The notes under the pieces: generated by a model
What the model saw: the letters and a program-made list of their open reading frames with translations, nothing else
The model's database searches: none
Told to the model about the DNA's origin: nothing
Shown: positions 35,271-44,308 of the stretch, piece after piece
Numbering within the stretch: the stretch's first letter is position 1
Layout of the letters: the number at the start of each line of letters is the position of its first letter
Assembly (NCBI RefSeq): GCF_009708175.1
Contig: NZ_WMBB01000016.1
Span: 62,001 to 126,000, forward strand
DNA: 64,000 nt
Reading direction: 5' to 3'
From: Nocardia aurantiaca
GTDB taxonomy: Bacteria; Actinomycetota; Actinomycetes; Mycobacteriales; Mycobacteriaceae
Program-made: the position numbers and the translations under genes

Positions 35271-36503
35271 ATGGACTGGTCCGGGATCGTGGCGGACCTT
35301 CGTGAGGACTGGTACCTCTACGCGGTCATGCCGGTCTTCGCGGCCGTCATCGGATGGTTCACCAAATTGGCGGCGGTCGAAATGCTGTTTCGGCCATTGG
35401 AATTCAAGGGTATTCCGCCCTACCTCGGCTGGCAGGGGATCATTCCTCGCTATTCGGCGAGGATGGCCACGGTCGCGGTGGACCTGATGATGTCACGGCT
35501 GTTGGATCCGCAGGAGATCATCGACCGCATCGATCCGGCCGAATTGGCCGAGCACGTCCAGGAGCCGATGCTCGAGACCGTCGAGGGCATCGTGCACGAG
35601 CTGATGATGCGGTACCAGCCTGGACTGTGGGAGCGGCTTCCAGAACCGGTGCGGCGTATTATCGTTCGCCGCATCCAACATGACGCGCCGGCGCTCATCG
35701 GGCGCATGATGGACGACCTGAAGAACAATGTGGACGTCGTCTTCGACATGCGCACGATGTGTATCGACGCGTTGTTGCGCGACAAGGCGCTCACGGTGCG
35801 TTTGATCCGCGATATCGCGACTCCGGAGCTGCGGTTCATCGTCCGCTCCGGTCTGATCTTCGGATTCATCCTGGGCATCGTGCAAGCCGCGGTGTGGGCG
35901 CTCACGCACTCGACCATCGTCATGCCGCTGTTCGGTGCGTTCGTGGGGTACTCCACCGATTGGCTCGCGCTGCAGATGATCTTCCGACCCATTCATGAGA
36001 AACGCTACTTCGGCGTCTTCCGTTGGCACGGCTCGTTTCACAAGCGACGCAAGCAGGTGGCCGTCGACTACGGCACTCTCATGGCCACCGAAATCCTCAC
36101 CCCGGCCAACATCATTCATGCCATGCTGACCGGAGCCCAGTCCGACCGTCTTTTCTCCCTCATCGAATACGACATCCAGCGTGTCATGGATCAGCAGATG
36201 GGCCTTGCCAAACCGGTCGTCGAGCTCGCTTTCGGGCGCGGCACTCTCGCGGCCATGAAGCACGATATCGTTGCCATGGTCCGCGAGCAGGTGCCCCGAA
36301 GTTCCGCGCAGATCGAGCATTACACGATGCGGGCCCTCGATGTCCCCGGGCTGATCATCGAGAAGATGGGGATGCTCACCAACGAGGAATACGAGAATCT
36401 GCTGCGTCCCGCCTTCAAACAGGACGAGTGGAAGATCGTGACGGTAGGCGCCGTCCTGGGCTTCCTCGTCGGTGAACTCCAAGTGCATCTGCTGCTGCAC
36501 TGA
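35271..36503 (+). CDS. DUF445 family membrane protein
   Basis: 410 residues with a hydrophobic start (YAVMPVFAAVIGWFTK), a central pair of segments (FGFILGIVQAAVWALTHSTIVMPLFGAFVGY) and a short hydrophobic C-terminus (VGAVLGFLVGELQVHLLL). The repeated GWFTKLAAVEMLFRPLEF and DWLALQMIFRPIHEKRYFG are the hallmark of DUF445, a family of unknown function. ATG 35271 was chosen for the GGCGGAG just upstream. A role in membrane organisation or transport can be guessed but is not shown. Confidence 0.83.
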   Translation: MDWSGIVADLREDWYLYAVMPVFAAVIGWFTKLAAVEMLFRPLEFKGIPPYLGWQGIIPRYSARMATVAVDLMMSRLLDPQEIIDRIDPAELAEHVQEPMLETVEGIVHELMMRYQPGLWERLPEPVRRIIVRRIQHDAPALIGRMMDDLKNNVDVVFDMRTMCIDALLRDKALTVRLIRDIATPELRFIVRSGLIFGFILGIVQAAVWALTHSTIVMPLFGAFVGYSTDWLALQMIFRPIHEKRYFGVFRWHGSFHKRRKQVAVDYGTLMATEILTPANIIHAMLTGAQSDRLFSLIEYDIQRVMDQQMGLAKPVVELAFGRGTLAAMKHDIVAMVREQVPRSSAQIEHYTMRALDVPGLIIEKMGMLTNEEYENLLRPAFKQDEWKIVTVGAVLGFLVGELQVHLLLH

Positions 36504-36538
36504 CCGCCAACCTCAGCGAAGTGGGGGACCCAGGTCGA

Positions 36539-37321
36539 TCACTGAATTCCGGTGAGACTGCGACGTAGTCGGGCGGCCGTGTTGGGGACCTCGAGGACCT
36601 TCATGAGCAGTTTGAACTGCAGCGAGCCGGCCTTCGGGAAGACCCCGGCCCCTTGGAGGCCTTCGAAAGCGTCCCAGATGGTTTCACCGCGGTACAGCAT
36701 GCCGTCGGCGTTCCAGTAGTAGCGGTCCACCGCTGAGCACTGCATGAATGCTCCATTGCCGGGCAGTGATTCGGCGGTCTCGTCGAAGGGGTACACCTTC
36801 AACGGGCCGTCCCAGTGGCCGGTGCCGAGGTAACGAACCATCATCTGCACGGTGCCGTCAGGGTTGATCTGGAGGAAGGACTGGCCGGGCAGCGGGTCGT
36901 AGCGCCAGTCGGGGATCGCGTCGAAGAACGCGATGTTGTAGTCGATGAACTCCTGCAGGCCGACCATGGTCTTGCCGAAGGAGACCGGATCCTTGTAGGT
37001 CACGTCCTGGGTGCAGAGCTCCGCGACGGCGTCCAGGTCTCGGACCAGCCACGCCCACCACCACTTCTTGGTCCAGTCGAGTACCCAGTGCACATCGTGG
37101 CCGAGCTTCTCGTAGAAGCCGATCTGCTCCTCGAACTCGCGGAACCAGATGCGCGCATTTTCGTTGAGCTCGTCCTCGGTGAAGACTCGCTCTTCCTGGG
37201 ACCTGTTGCCGCAGAAGAACTTCGGTGGGGCTTTCTTCAGCATCCTGCGGTCCAGGGCCTGCGCGAACTTCGCTTCGGAGTAGTTCGAAGCCGGCTGTTG
37301 GGAAGTGATTCTCCGTGCCAT
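36539..37321 (-). CDS. NTF2/SnoaL-like protein, paralogue 3
   Basis: 260 residues, closest to paralogue 1: both begin MAR and contain QPASNYSE. Motifs WTKKWWWAWLVRDLD, PDWRYDPLPGQ near residue 140, GHWDGPLKVYPFDE and CSAVDRYYWNADG. It stands alone behind its dyad (37365), downstream of the locus B operon on the same strand, and is convergent with DUF445. The fact that it is expressed as a single gene suggests it acts by itself or with products made elsewhere in the regulon. Confidence 0.85.
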   Translation of the reverse strand: MARRITSQQPASNYSEAKFAQALDRRMLKKAPPKFFCGNRSQEERVFTEDELNENARIWFREFEEQIGFYEKLGHDVHWVLDWTKKWWWAWLVRDLDAVAELCTQDVTYKDPVSFGKTMVGLQEFIDYNIAFFDAIPDWRYDPLPGQSFLQINPDGTVQMMVRYLGTGHWDGPLKVYPFDETAESLPGNGAFMQCSAVDRYYWNADGMLYRGETIWDAFEGLQGAGVFPKAGSLQFKLLMKVLEVPNTAARLRRSLTGIQ

Positions 37322-37364
37322 CGTTCCGTCTCCATTGATCGGCGGGGGGTGTGCCCACATCGTG

Positions 37365-37418
37365 TTGACAACGGTTGTGTCCAATAGCGATGGTGATACA
37401 GGAGACGGTCGTAGTCAA
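37365..37418. promoter_or_regulatory. Long dyad promoter/operator, copy 5
   Basis: 54 bp with halves TTGACAACGGTTGTGTCC and mirror of TTGACTACGACCGTCTCC; -10-like CACCAT on the minus strand. Here the only gene served is the minus-strand NTF2-like gene, because the other flank is the 3' end of the flavin monooxygenase gene. Its right edge ends eight bases before that stop codon. Confidence 0.72.
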
Positions 37419-37425
37419 TATCGGA

Positions 37426-39912
37426 TCAGCGTCCGAACCGCAGTGACACCTCGTCCGAGACGGGCCGCGCCCGGCAGGTCAGCACATAGCCCGCGTCGAT
37501 CTGATCGCGGGTGATCGCCAAGAGGGGATCCGGCGCCATCTCCACATTCCCGCGTTCGACCATGGCCAGGCAGGTTCCGCACGAGCCGCCCAGGCACGAG
37601 TACGGGAGATCCGGGCGCAGTTCGAGTGCGGCGTCGAGAATCGGTGTGCCCTGTGGCATTTCGAAGACGAGATCATCGCCGTGTCCGGTGAGCGCGACGC
37701 GGCAACGAGTCTGTGCTGCGGCGGGCGGGGCGCTGATCTCCCGTGTTTCGAACAGTTCGATCAGGATCCGAGATCTGTCGATGCCGCGTTCCCTGAGCGC
37801 CTGGTGCATATCGGTGACGAGTCCTCGCGGTCCGCACAGCATCCATAGGTCGGCGTCGTGCGCGGCGATCTGTGTCGCGGAGATGCGCCCATGGCGATAG
37901 TCGATGGCTGAGCCCTTCCGCGGTCGGCGAATGGTCGACTGGCGGGATAAGTGGTGAACGACGCGGAGGCGATCTCCGAACCGTCGTGTCAGGGCGACGA
38001 TTTCGGTTGTGAGCATGGTGTCGTCGAGGTCGCGGCTGCCGTAATGGAGGACGAAGGTGCTCGCGGGCTCGGCCTCGAGCGTTGTCGCGATGATCGAGAC
38101 GACCGGAGTGATGCCGCTCCCGCCCACGACGGCACAGTATGTGCGGGTCGAGTGGGCGCCCGGCGGAGTGAACACGCCTGTCGGTTCCGAGACGTACAGG
38201 TCCGTGTCCGAGGGGAAATGATCGACAGCGTAGGGCGAGAACGCGCCGCCGTCCCGGCGTTTGACGGCGATCCGCAGCCGCCCGGACCCGGCGGCGTCGC
38301 ACAGCGAATAGCTGCGGCGAACCGGCCGGCCGTCTCGCGTTCCGTGGATGACGACATGCTGGCCCGCCGAGAAGCGATATCGGGGTGCCAGCCGGGCGGG
38401 CACATCGAATTCGATCACAACGCTGTCCGGGGTGTCCGCCTCGATCGAGCGAACTCGCAGACGGTGGACACCTCCGACTCGAACGCATGGCAGCGGGTCG
38501 AATTCGGTGCTGGAATCCCTTGTCGCCAAGGACAGTCCGGCAAGAATGCTCTGCGCTCCTGCGAGGCCGAGGCTGCCCATCGCGGCGGTGGCACGCCCGA
38601 GCATCGCGGGACGCAGCGCCGCGGACGGGCGGTCGAGCAGTGCGGCGATGCGCGAGAACTGTTGTCCGACAGCCGCATCCCGTTCACCGAGCGCCATCGC
38701 GAGCTGGGTGAGCGGACCCAGGACCCGGATGTGCTGCCCGCCCCGGGTGCTCACATGCGGCATGGCGAGGTCGAACAGCCTGGTCATCGCCCACGCGTTG
38801 TCGATTGCCCGCGCGTTCGCGCCGAAGAAGCGCCGAGACAGGTCGTGGTCGCCGCCCGCGAGGGCACGCCGCAGTTCGACGGCCTGCATCGCCGACACCG
38901 ACATGCCCTGCCCGAACGCCGGGCTGAAACTGCAGACCGCGTCACCGAGAACCAACAGGCCCTGCGGGAATCGGGCCGAGCGCTCGTACCGGCGACGCTG
39001 ATTGGCCAGGTAACGATAGGTGGCGATGTCGGTGATCGGTTCGGCGTCGATGAGCGCCTCCCACACATCGCGGGGCGCGACCGAAGCCGCGAAACGCCAG
39101 AAACCGTCCTCGTCGCTCGGCGGATGATCGGCGCCATATCCGATCAAGGTCAAGGTGTGGCGCTGGCCCTCGATCGCGAACAAGGCGAGGCCGCGGGCGG
39201 GGTCCCGGTTCGCGATCACGATTTCCTTGTCCCCGCGAACCGATTCACCGCGCAGCCGCACATACCGGCTGGCGTACTTCATATCGATCCGCAAGCCCTC
39301 CTCGGCGGGCCGCTCGAAACCCAGATCCTCCAGCCATTGGTTCACCGGTCCGTGCCGACCCATGCAGCTGACTACCAGGTCGCCCTGGATCTCCTGTGTC
39401 CCATGGGAATCGGACGCGACACGCACGCCCGTGACGCGATCACCCGCATGATCGGTCATCAATGACAGGGCCTCGCAACAGTCGATGATCTCGACGTTCG
39501 CCAGCGAGCGAACGCGGGAGCGGACACGCCACTCCAGGAATGGGCGGCTCGCCTGCAACAGCGAGTATCCGGCATCGGATTGGTGCAGAGTGTGCCCGTA
39601 GATCGTCATTCGCAGCTCCGACATGGACCGGCACTCGATCGCGCCGTCGGTCAGCAATGCGGCGGTGATGCCGGGGAACAACTCCTCGAAGATCTGTTGC
39701 CCGCGGGCCAGCAGGGCGTGGACGTGTCGACCCTGTGGCACGCCCGGCCGGTCCCCGGGCATGGACAGATCATCGCGTTCGACAATCGTGACTTTGTCGA
39801 ACGTGTCGCTCAGCACCCGTGCCGAGAGCAGGCCCGCCATGCTCGCTCCGAGCACGATCGCATGGGTTCGCGATCCGACAGGTGCGGAGCGCGGTTGCCG
39901 GTGCTGTCTCAC
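37426..39912 (-). CDS. Fused FAD monooxygenase / ferredoxin-NAD(P) reductase / 2Fe-2S ferredoxin
   Basis: 828 residues with three modules. Residues about 15-450 are an aromatic-hydroxylase-type FAD monooxygenase (VLGASMAGLLSARVL; GDAVCSFSPAFGQGMSVSAMQ). Residues about 480-730 are a ferredoxin reductase: flavin motif RRSYSLCD, then GGSGITPVVSI and the CGPRG nucleotide site. The C-terminal 90 residues are a plant-type ferredoxin with CLGGSCGTC and a fourth Cys in LTCRARP. The reductase and ferredoxin halves alone resemble PaaE or Hmp-like reductases; fusion to an FAD hydroxylase would make a self-sufficient oxygenase. GTG 39912 has GGAGGA upstream. It is the last gene of the locus B operon, right after a rubredoxin. 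Confidence 0.88.
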   Translation of the reverse strand: MRQHRQPRSAPVGSRTHAIVLGASMAGLLSARVLSDTFDKVTIVERDDLSMPGDRPGVPQGRHVHALLARGQQIFEELFPGITAALLTDGAIECRSMSELRMTIYGHTLHQSDAGYSLLQASRPFLEWRVRSRVRSLANVEIIDCCEALSLMTDHAGDRVTGVRVASDSHGTQEIQGDLVVSCMGRHGPVNQWLEDLGFERPAEEGLRIDMKYASRYVRLRGESVRGDKEIVIANRDPARGLALFAIEGQRHTLTLIGYGADHPPSDEDGFWRFAASVAPRDVWEALIDAEPITDIATYRYLANQRRRYERSARFPQGLLVLGDAVCSFSPAFGQGMSVSAMQAVELRRALAGGDHDLSRRFFGANARAIDNAWAMTRLFDLAMPHVSTRGGQHIRVLGPLTQLAMALGERDAAVGQQFSRIAALLDRPSAALRPAMLGRATAAMGSLGLAGAQSILAGLSLATRDSSTEFDPLPCVRVGGVHRLRVRSIEADTPDSVVIEFDVPARLAPRYRFSAGQHVVIHGTRDGRPVRRSYSLCDAAGSGRLRIAVKRRDGGAFSPYAVDHFPSDTDLYVSEPTGVFTPPGAHSTRTYCAVVGGSGITPVVSIIATTLEAEPASTFVLHYGSRDLDDTMLTTEIVALTRRFGDRLRVVHHLSRQSTIRRPRKGSAIDYRHGRISATQIAAHDADLWMLCGPRGLVTDMHQALRERGIDRSRILIELFETREISAPPAAAQTRCRVALTGHGDDLVFEMPQGTPILDAALELRPDLPYSCLGGSCGTCLAMVERGNVEMAPDPLLAITRDQIDAGYVLTCRARPVSDEVSLRFGR

Positions 39913-39941
39913 TGGGGTCCTCCGAAACCAGGGAAATCTGT

Positions 39942-40124
39942 TCAGGCGCGTTCGATTTCGACCATGTCGAAGTCGGCCTTGGCCACGCCGCAATCCGGGC
40001 AGCACCAGTCGTCGGGGATGTCGTCCCATCGGGTGCCGGCGGCGATGTCCTCGTCGGGCCAGCCTTTGGCTTCGTCGTATTCGAAGCCGCACTGTGTGCA
40101 CACGTAGACCTTGTAGTCGTTCAT
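39942..40124 (-). CDS. Rubredoxin, copy 2
   Basis: 60 residues with CTQCG and CPDCG knuckles, 54 of 60 residues identical to the rubredoxin at 30660. A distinguishing change is Cys in place of Ser directly before the second knuckle (WCCPDCG). It lies between an acyl-CoA dehydrogenase and the flavin monooxygenase fusion, with AAAAGGAGGCCACC before ATG 40124. The two proteins may serve the same or different oxygenases. Confidence 0.95.
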   Translation of the reverse strand: MNDYKVYVCTQCGFEYDEAKGWPDEDIAAGTRWDDIPDDWCCPDCGVAKADFDMVEIERA

Positions 40125-40171
40125 GGTGGCCTCCTTTTCGCATTCGGTCCGGAATGGACAGCGGGGTCCGC

Positions 40172-41314
40172 TCAGGCGGTGAATCCATCCATACTCGACA
40201 GGACTCGGAGCATGACTTCGTCGGCGCCGCCGCCGATGCTGGGCAACCGCTGGTCGCGAACGAACCTCGAGGTCCAGGTCTCCTCCATGTAGCCGATGCC
40301 ACCGTGCACTTGCAGGCACCAGTCGCCGACCTGACGAATCAGGCGACAGGCTTTGAGCTTGGCGATGGTGGCCATGCGGGTGATGTTCTCCCCGGCCATG
40401 TGCGCGTCGACCATCGCATAGCCGTACTCGCGCAGCAGGTCGACTTCGGCGGCGAGCTCGGCATAGGTGTACTGCAGGTACTGGTTCGCCGCCAGCGGCG
40501 CGCCGAACACCTTACGTTGCAGCGCATAGGCTTTGGTGCGCTGCAACGCCTCGGTGCAGGCCACGTGGACGTTGTAGACACCCCAAGTGCGCTCGACGAC
40601 GAACTGCACCATCTGCTGCTGAAACCCACGGCCGATCTCGCCGATCGTGTTGGCGACGGGGACCCGCACGCCGTCGAAGGTCAGCAAGCCGGTGTCGGAT
40701 GCCCGCATGCCCAGCTTGTCGAGCTTCTCGGCGCAGAAACCGGGCGTGTCGGTGGGCACGATGATCTGGCTCATGCCCCGGTAGCCCCCCTCATCGGAGG
40801 TGCGTGCCAGCACACAGACCCAATCGGCCTGGATGCCGTTGGTGATGTACATCTTGGTGCCGTCGATCACCCAGTCGTCGCCGTCTCGGCGCGCACGGGT
40901 GCGGATTCCGGCCACGTCCGAGCCGGCGTCGGGCTCGGTGACCCCGATCGCGGCCACCATTTCCCCGCTCATCGCCGGCGCGAGATAGGCGGCCTTCAGC
41001 TCGTCGCTGCCGTGCGCGTGCAGCGACGGCGTGGCCATCGAGACCTGCACGCCCAACGCCAGGCCGAAGGCGCCGATCGCACACCGGCCCATCTCCTCGC
41101 CGAGCACGACGGTGTACGAGTGGTCGGCCCCTTGGCCGCCGTAGGCCGGGTCGTACTCCAGGCCGAGCATGCCGAGATCGGCCATCTCCTTGAAGATTTC
41201 GTGGAGCGGCATCATTCCGGCGCGTTCCCACTCGTCGGCGTGCGGGTTGATCCGCTCCTCGATGTACCTGCGGACGGTCGCGCGGAACGCGTCGTGTTCA
41301 GCGGTGAATTTCAT
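40172..41314 (-). CDS. Acyl-CoA dehydrogenase (citronellyl-CoA dehydrogenase, AtuD-like)
   Basis: 380 residues. ITEPDAGSD-type motif ([17 protein letters not shown]), [34 protein letters not shown] and [11 protein letters not shown] near the C-terminus. In the acyclic terpene pathway AtuD makes the alpha,beta-double bond of geranyl-CoA from citronellyl-CoA, and this gene sits directly downstream of the AtuA-family gene (four-base ATGA overlap). The exact substrate here is inferred from context. Confidence 0.9.
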   Translation of the reverse strand: MKFTAEHDAFRATVRRYIEERINPHADEWERAGMMPLHEIFKEMADLGMLGLEYDPAYGGQGADHSYTVVLGEEMGRCAIGAFGLALGVQVSMATPSLHAHGSDELKAAYLAPAMSGEMVAAIGVTEPDAGSDVAGIRTRARRDGDDWVIDGTKMYITNGIQADWVCVLARTSDEGGYRGMSQIIVPTDTPGFCAEKLDKLGMRASDTGLLTFDGVRVPVANTIGEIGRGFQQQMVQFVVERTWGVYNVHVACTEALQRTKAYALQRKVFGAPLAANQYLQYTYAELAAEVDLLREYGYAMVDAHMAGENITRMATIAKLKACRLIRQVGDWCLQVHGGIGYMEETWTSRFVRDQRLPSIGGGADEVMLRVLSSMDGFTA

Positions 41315-43167
41315 TGTGATTCCTTGGGTGTCGTTGATCGTCGACTCCGCGCCGTGACGACTTCGGGAATGGGCGCGAGGGCCGGATGCGCCAGCATCGC
41401 GGCCGGAATGTTGATGTGCAGGTCGAGAAGCTGTTGGGCGGCTGCTTTGCCCTGCGGGTCGATGCGCAGCGAGGCAGCGCCGCCGCCACCGAGTCCGTTG
41501 TGCAGCAGGAAGTTCACGGAGTGACTGCCGGGCAGCATGAACCGTTCGATGTGCGTGGCGCCCAGGTGGTTCAGATACACACCGACCCTGCCGACGGTGA
41601 GCTGGGCGTGGATGAGGGGTTCGAAGTCGGGGTGCCGGGCGGCGATGCCGATGTTGACGTTGTCGCCTTTGTCGCCGCTGCGGCCGTACGCGATCGCGAT
41701 CAACGGCAGCTCGACACCCGCTTCGACGGGCAGGTCCGTATCGATATCGCTGCCACGGGGACCGTCCTGAACGCACAGCGATTCGGGCACGTCGCCCCAC
41801 TCGGAGTCCAGCAGTTGACCATCGACAGTGATCTCGGCAGCCACGAGGTCGCGAGGAACGAGGAACGATTCCAATCGCAGCACCGGTGACGGCTTGGGCA
41901 ACCCGCCACCCACCCCGCCCATCCCGCATGGGCCGCCCACTCCGATCGACGGGAATTCACGCACGAACGCCGTCAACGCGGCTGGGTTGTCGTGATGGAC
42001 CGCGATGCGCACCCACACCTCACGTGGCGTGAGTTCCTGGGCATTGGCGCCGTAGGTGTCCTCGGCGCCGACGACCTCGACGAGAGTGTCGCGAAAATCG
42101 GTGAAACCCCTGTCGGCGAACATCTTACGAGTGCGAGTCAGCAGATCCTGGGCAGCCCGGCGGCCGCGGCGTGCCGCATCGCGTCCACCGAGGAAAAACT
42201 GCACCTGAGTCCGGTGACCGTCGAACACCTGGGCACACGCCTTCAATGTCGCGGTCGGCGCGACACCACGCGCACCGCTCACCTCGACCCGATTGCGCCC
42301 GATCTCGCCGACCACCACCTGAGTCCAGTCACAGGTGACGTCGGGCAGCAGGTAGGCGGCCGGGTCGCCGATCTCGTAGAGCATCTGCTCGATGACCGTC
42401 CGCCGGTCGACCACCGCGTCGGTGCCGACGGGCGCGGTGATCTCGAAGCTCCCGTCGGCGCGCACCATCGCGATCGGGAACCCGCTGTTGACCCAACTGG
42501 GCGTGTCTTCCCAGTCGGTGAGCAGGCCACCGGTGGCCTGGGGGCCGCATTCGATCAGATGCCCGGCCAGGCTGCCGCCGGAAAGCACATCGAATTCCTC
42601 TGGACCCCAACCATATTCATGGATCAGCGGACCAAGTGTCAATGCGCTGTCGACGCAGCGGCCGGTGATCACCACCTCTGCTCCGGCGGCCAGCGCGGCC
42701 GCGATCGGCCTAGCCCCCAGATACGCGTTCATGCTGATCGGGCGGTCCGGGATCGCGGTGCCGCGACCCATCTCGCGAATGTCGAGTTCCCGCAACCGGT
42801 CCAGCCGCGGCATCAGGTCATCGCCATCGACGGCGGCGACGCGGACCTCGACACCGGACTCGGCCGCGAGCGCGCGCAGCCGCGCGGCGGCGGCCCGCGG
42901 GTTGACGCCGCCCGCGTTCGTGACGACCTTGACACCCGAGTCCCGCATCTGACGCAGGTTCGCGCCGATGGTCGAGATGATGTCGTGCGCGTACCCCTGG
43001 TCCGGATCCCTCATGCGTGCCTTGGTCAGGATGGCCATCGTGATCTCGGCCAGCGCGTCGTAGATCAGGTAGTCGCAGCGGCCGTCGGCCAGCAACTGGG
43101 GGGTCGCCAGATACGAATCACCCCACATACCGGCCGCGCCGCCGATGTTCACGCTCCAGTCGTTCAT
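41311..43167 (-). CDS. atuA: AtuA family protein (acyclic terpene utilisation), locus B copy
   Basis: 618 residues. AtuA domain: VNIGGAAGMWGDS start, VTNAGGVNPRA, VVITGRCVDSALTLGPL and ECGPQATGG. The C-terminal AtuA-associated domain includes AYGRSGDKGDNVNIG. It is required for citronellol and geraniol use in Pseudomonas, with unknown reaction. GGAG six bases before ATG 43167. Paralogue of 19298-21157. Its presence with dehydrogenase, carboxylase and hydratase genes is the main reason to call this an atu-like operon. Confidence 0.9.
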   Translation of the reverse strand: MNDWSVNIGGAAGMWGDSYLATPQLLADGRCDYLIYDALAEITMAILTKARMRDPDQGYAHDIISTIGANLRQMRDSGVKVVTNAGGVNPRAAAARLRALAAESGVEVRVAAVDGDDLMPRLDRLRELDIREMGRGTAIPDRPISMNAYLGARPIAAALAAGAEVVITGRCVDSALTLGPLIHEYGWGPEEFDVLSGGSLAGHLIECGPQATGGLLTDWEDTPSWVNSGFPIAMVRADGSFEITAPVGTDAVVDRRTVIEQMLYEIGDPAAYLLPDVTCDWTQVVVGEIGRNRVEVSGARGVAPTATLKACAQVFDGHRTQVQFFLGGRDAARRGRRAAQDLLTRTRKMFADRGFTDFRDTLVEVVGAEDTYGANAQELTPREVWVRIAVHHDNPAALTAFVREFPSIGVGGPCGMGGVGGGLPKPSPVLRLESFLVPRDLVAAEITVDGQLLDSEWGDVPESLCVQDGPRGSDIDTDLPVEAGVELPLIAIAYGRSGDKGDNVNIGIAARHPDFEPLIHAQLTVGRVGVYLNHLGATHIERFMLPGSHSVNFLLHNGLGGGGAASLRIDPQGKAAAQQLLDLHINIPAAMLAHPALAPIPEVVTARSRRSTTPKESQ

Positions 43168-43273
43168 GTCGGCTCCTTCCGAGTCGGATCTATCGGGCCG
43201 CAACGGGAACCACCACGGCTGACTGTGTGCGTAGTGAGTCATTGGGCCTCGGTTGCCTTTCGAGTTCCGGCGA

Positions 43274-44308
43274 TCAAGCCAGGCATTCGACGACGGTGCG
43301 CAGCGCGCGCAGGTCCCCTTGGACGACGAGGGTGGTGGTGAGGGTGTCCTGACGGGCCCGCAGATCATCGCGGATCTTGGCGGGTGGACCGACGAGAGCG
43401 ATCTCTTCGACCATCGCGGTGGGGATCGCCGCGGCGGCCTCGTTCTTGTGACCGTCCAGATACAGCGATTGGACCTTGTGCGCGATGTCTTCGTAACCCA
43501 TCCGCGCCATCACATCGAAGTGGAAGTTCTTGCCCTTGGCGCCCATCCCGCCGACGTAGAGGGCCAGAAACTCGCGCACCGGGTCCGCCGCCGCCTCGAC
43601 GTCGTCGTCCACGACCACCGGGACGGGGTTGATGACCTCGAACTCCGCGGCGGGTCGGCGAGCGCTGCGTCGCGCGAACCCCTCCTCGAGAGCGGCCCGG
43701 TAGAAGGGCTCGTTGCGCGGTCCGAGCAGCATCGCGATCCACCCGTCGGCGATTTCGGCGGCGAGCGCGACATTCTTGGGTCCCTCGGCCGCCAGCAACA
43801 CCGGCAGATCGGGGCGCAACGGGTGCGCGATGCTTTTGAGCGCCTTGCCAAGTCCCGTGCCGCCGGGCAGGGGGTGCTGATAGAACTCGCCCGCGTACCG
43901 CAGCGGCTGCTCGCGGGCGATCACCGCGCGCACGATGTCGACGTACTCGCGGGTGCGCGCCAGTGGCCGCTCGTAGGGCTGGCCGTACCAGCCCTCGACC
44001 ACCTGCGGTCCGGATGCGCCCAGGCCCAAGGCGAACCTGCCGCCGGACAGGTGGTCGAGAGTCATCGCGGCCATAGCGGTGGCGGTGGGTGTGCGCGCGG
44101 CCATCTGCACGATCGAGGTCCCCAGGCGGAGTCGACTGGAGGTGGCCCCGAACCATGCCAGCGGTGTCAGGCAATCGAATCCGTAGGCTTCCGGCACCCA
44201 AATGGACTCCACGCCCATCGCTTCGATCTCGGCGATGGTCGCAGGGGTGATGAGTGCCGGATCGGGGATCGAGAACCCGATGTTCATGTCGACTCGCTTC
44301 TTGTTCAT
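43274..44308 (-). CDS. LLM class F420-dependent oxidoreductase
   Basis: 344 residues with the luciferase-like fold: IGFSIPDPALIT start, WVPEAYGFDCLTPLAW, GTSIVQMAARTP and LSGGRFALGLGASGPQVVEGWYG, which is characteristic of actinobacterial F420-dependent enzymes. ATG 44308 overlaps the hydratase stop (ATGA); other starts are possible at 44317 (GTG) and 44287. It is not found in pseudomonad atu clusters, so it is an actinobacterial addition that may do a redox step on the terpenoid chain (inference). Confidence 0.87.
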   Translation of the reverse strand: MNKKRVDMNIGFSIPDPALITPATIAEIEAMGVESIWVPEAYGFDCLTPLAWFGATSSRLRLGTSIVQMAARTPTATAMAAMTLDHLSGGRFALGLGASGPQVVEGWYGQPYERPLARTREYVDIVRAVIAREQPLRYAGEFYQHPLPGGTGLGKALKSIAHPLRPDLPVLLAAEGPKNVALAAEIADGWIAMLLGPRNEPFYRAALEEGFARRSARRPAAEFEVINPVPVVVDDDVEAAADPVREFLALYVGGMGAKGKNFHFDVMARMGYEDIAHKVQSLYLDGHKNEAAAAIPTAMVEEIALVGPPAKIRDDLRARQDTLTTTLVVQGDLRALRTVVECLA

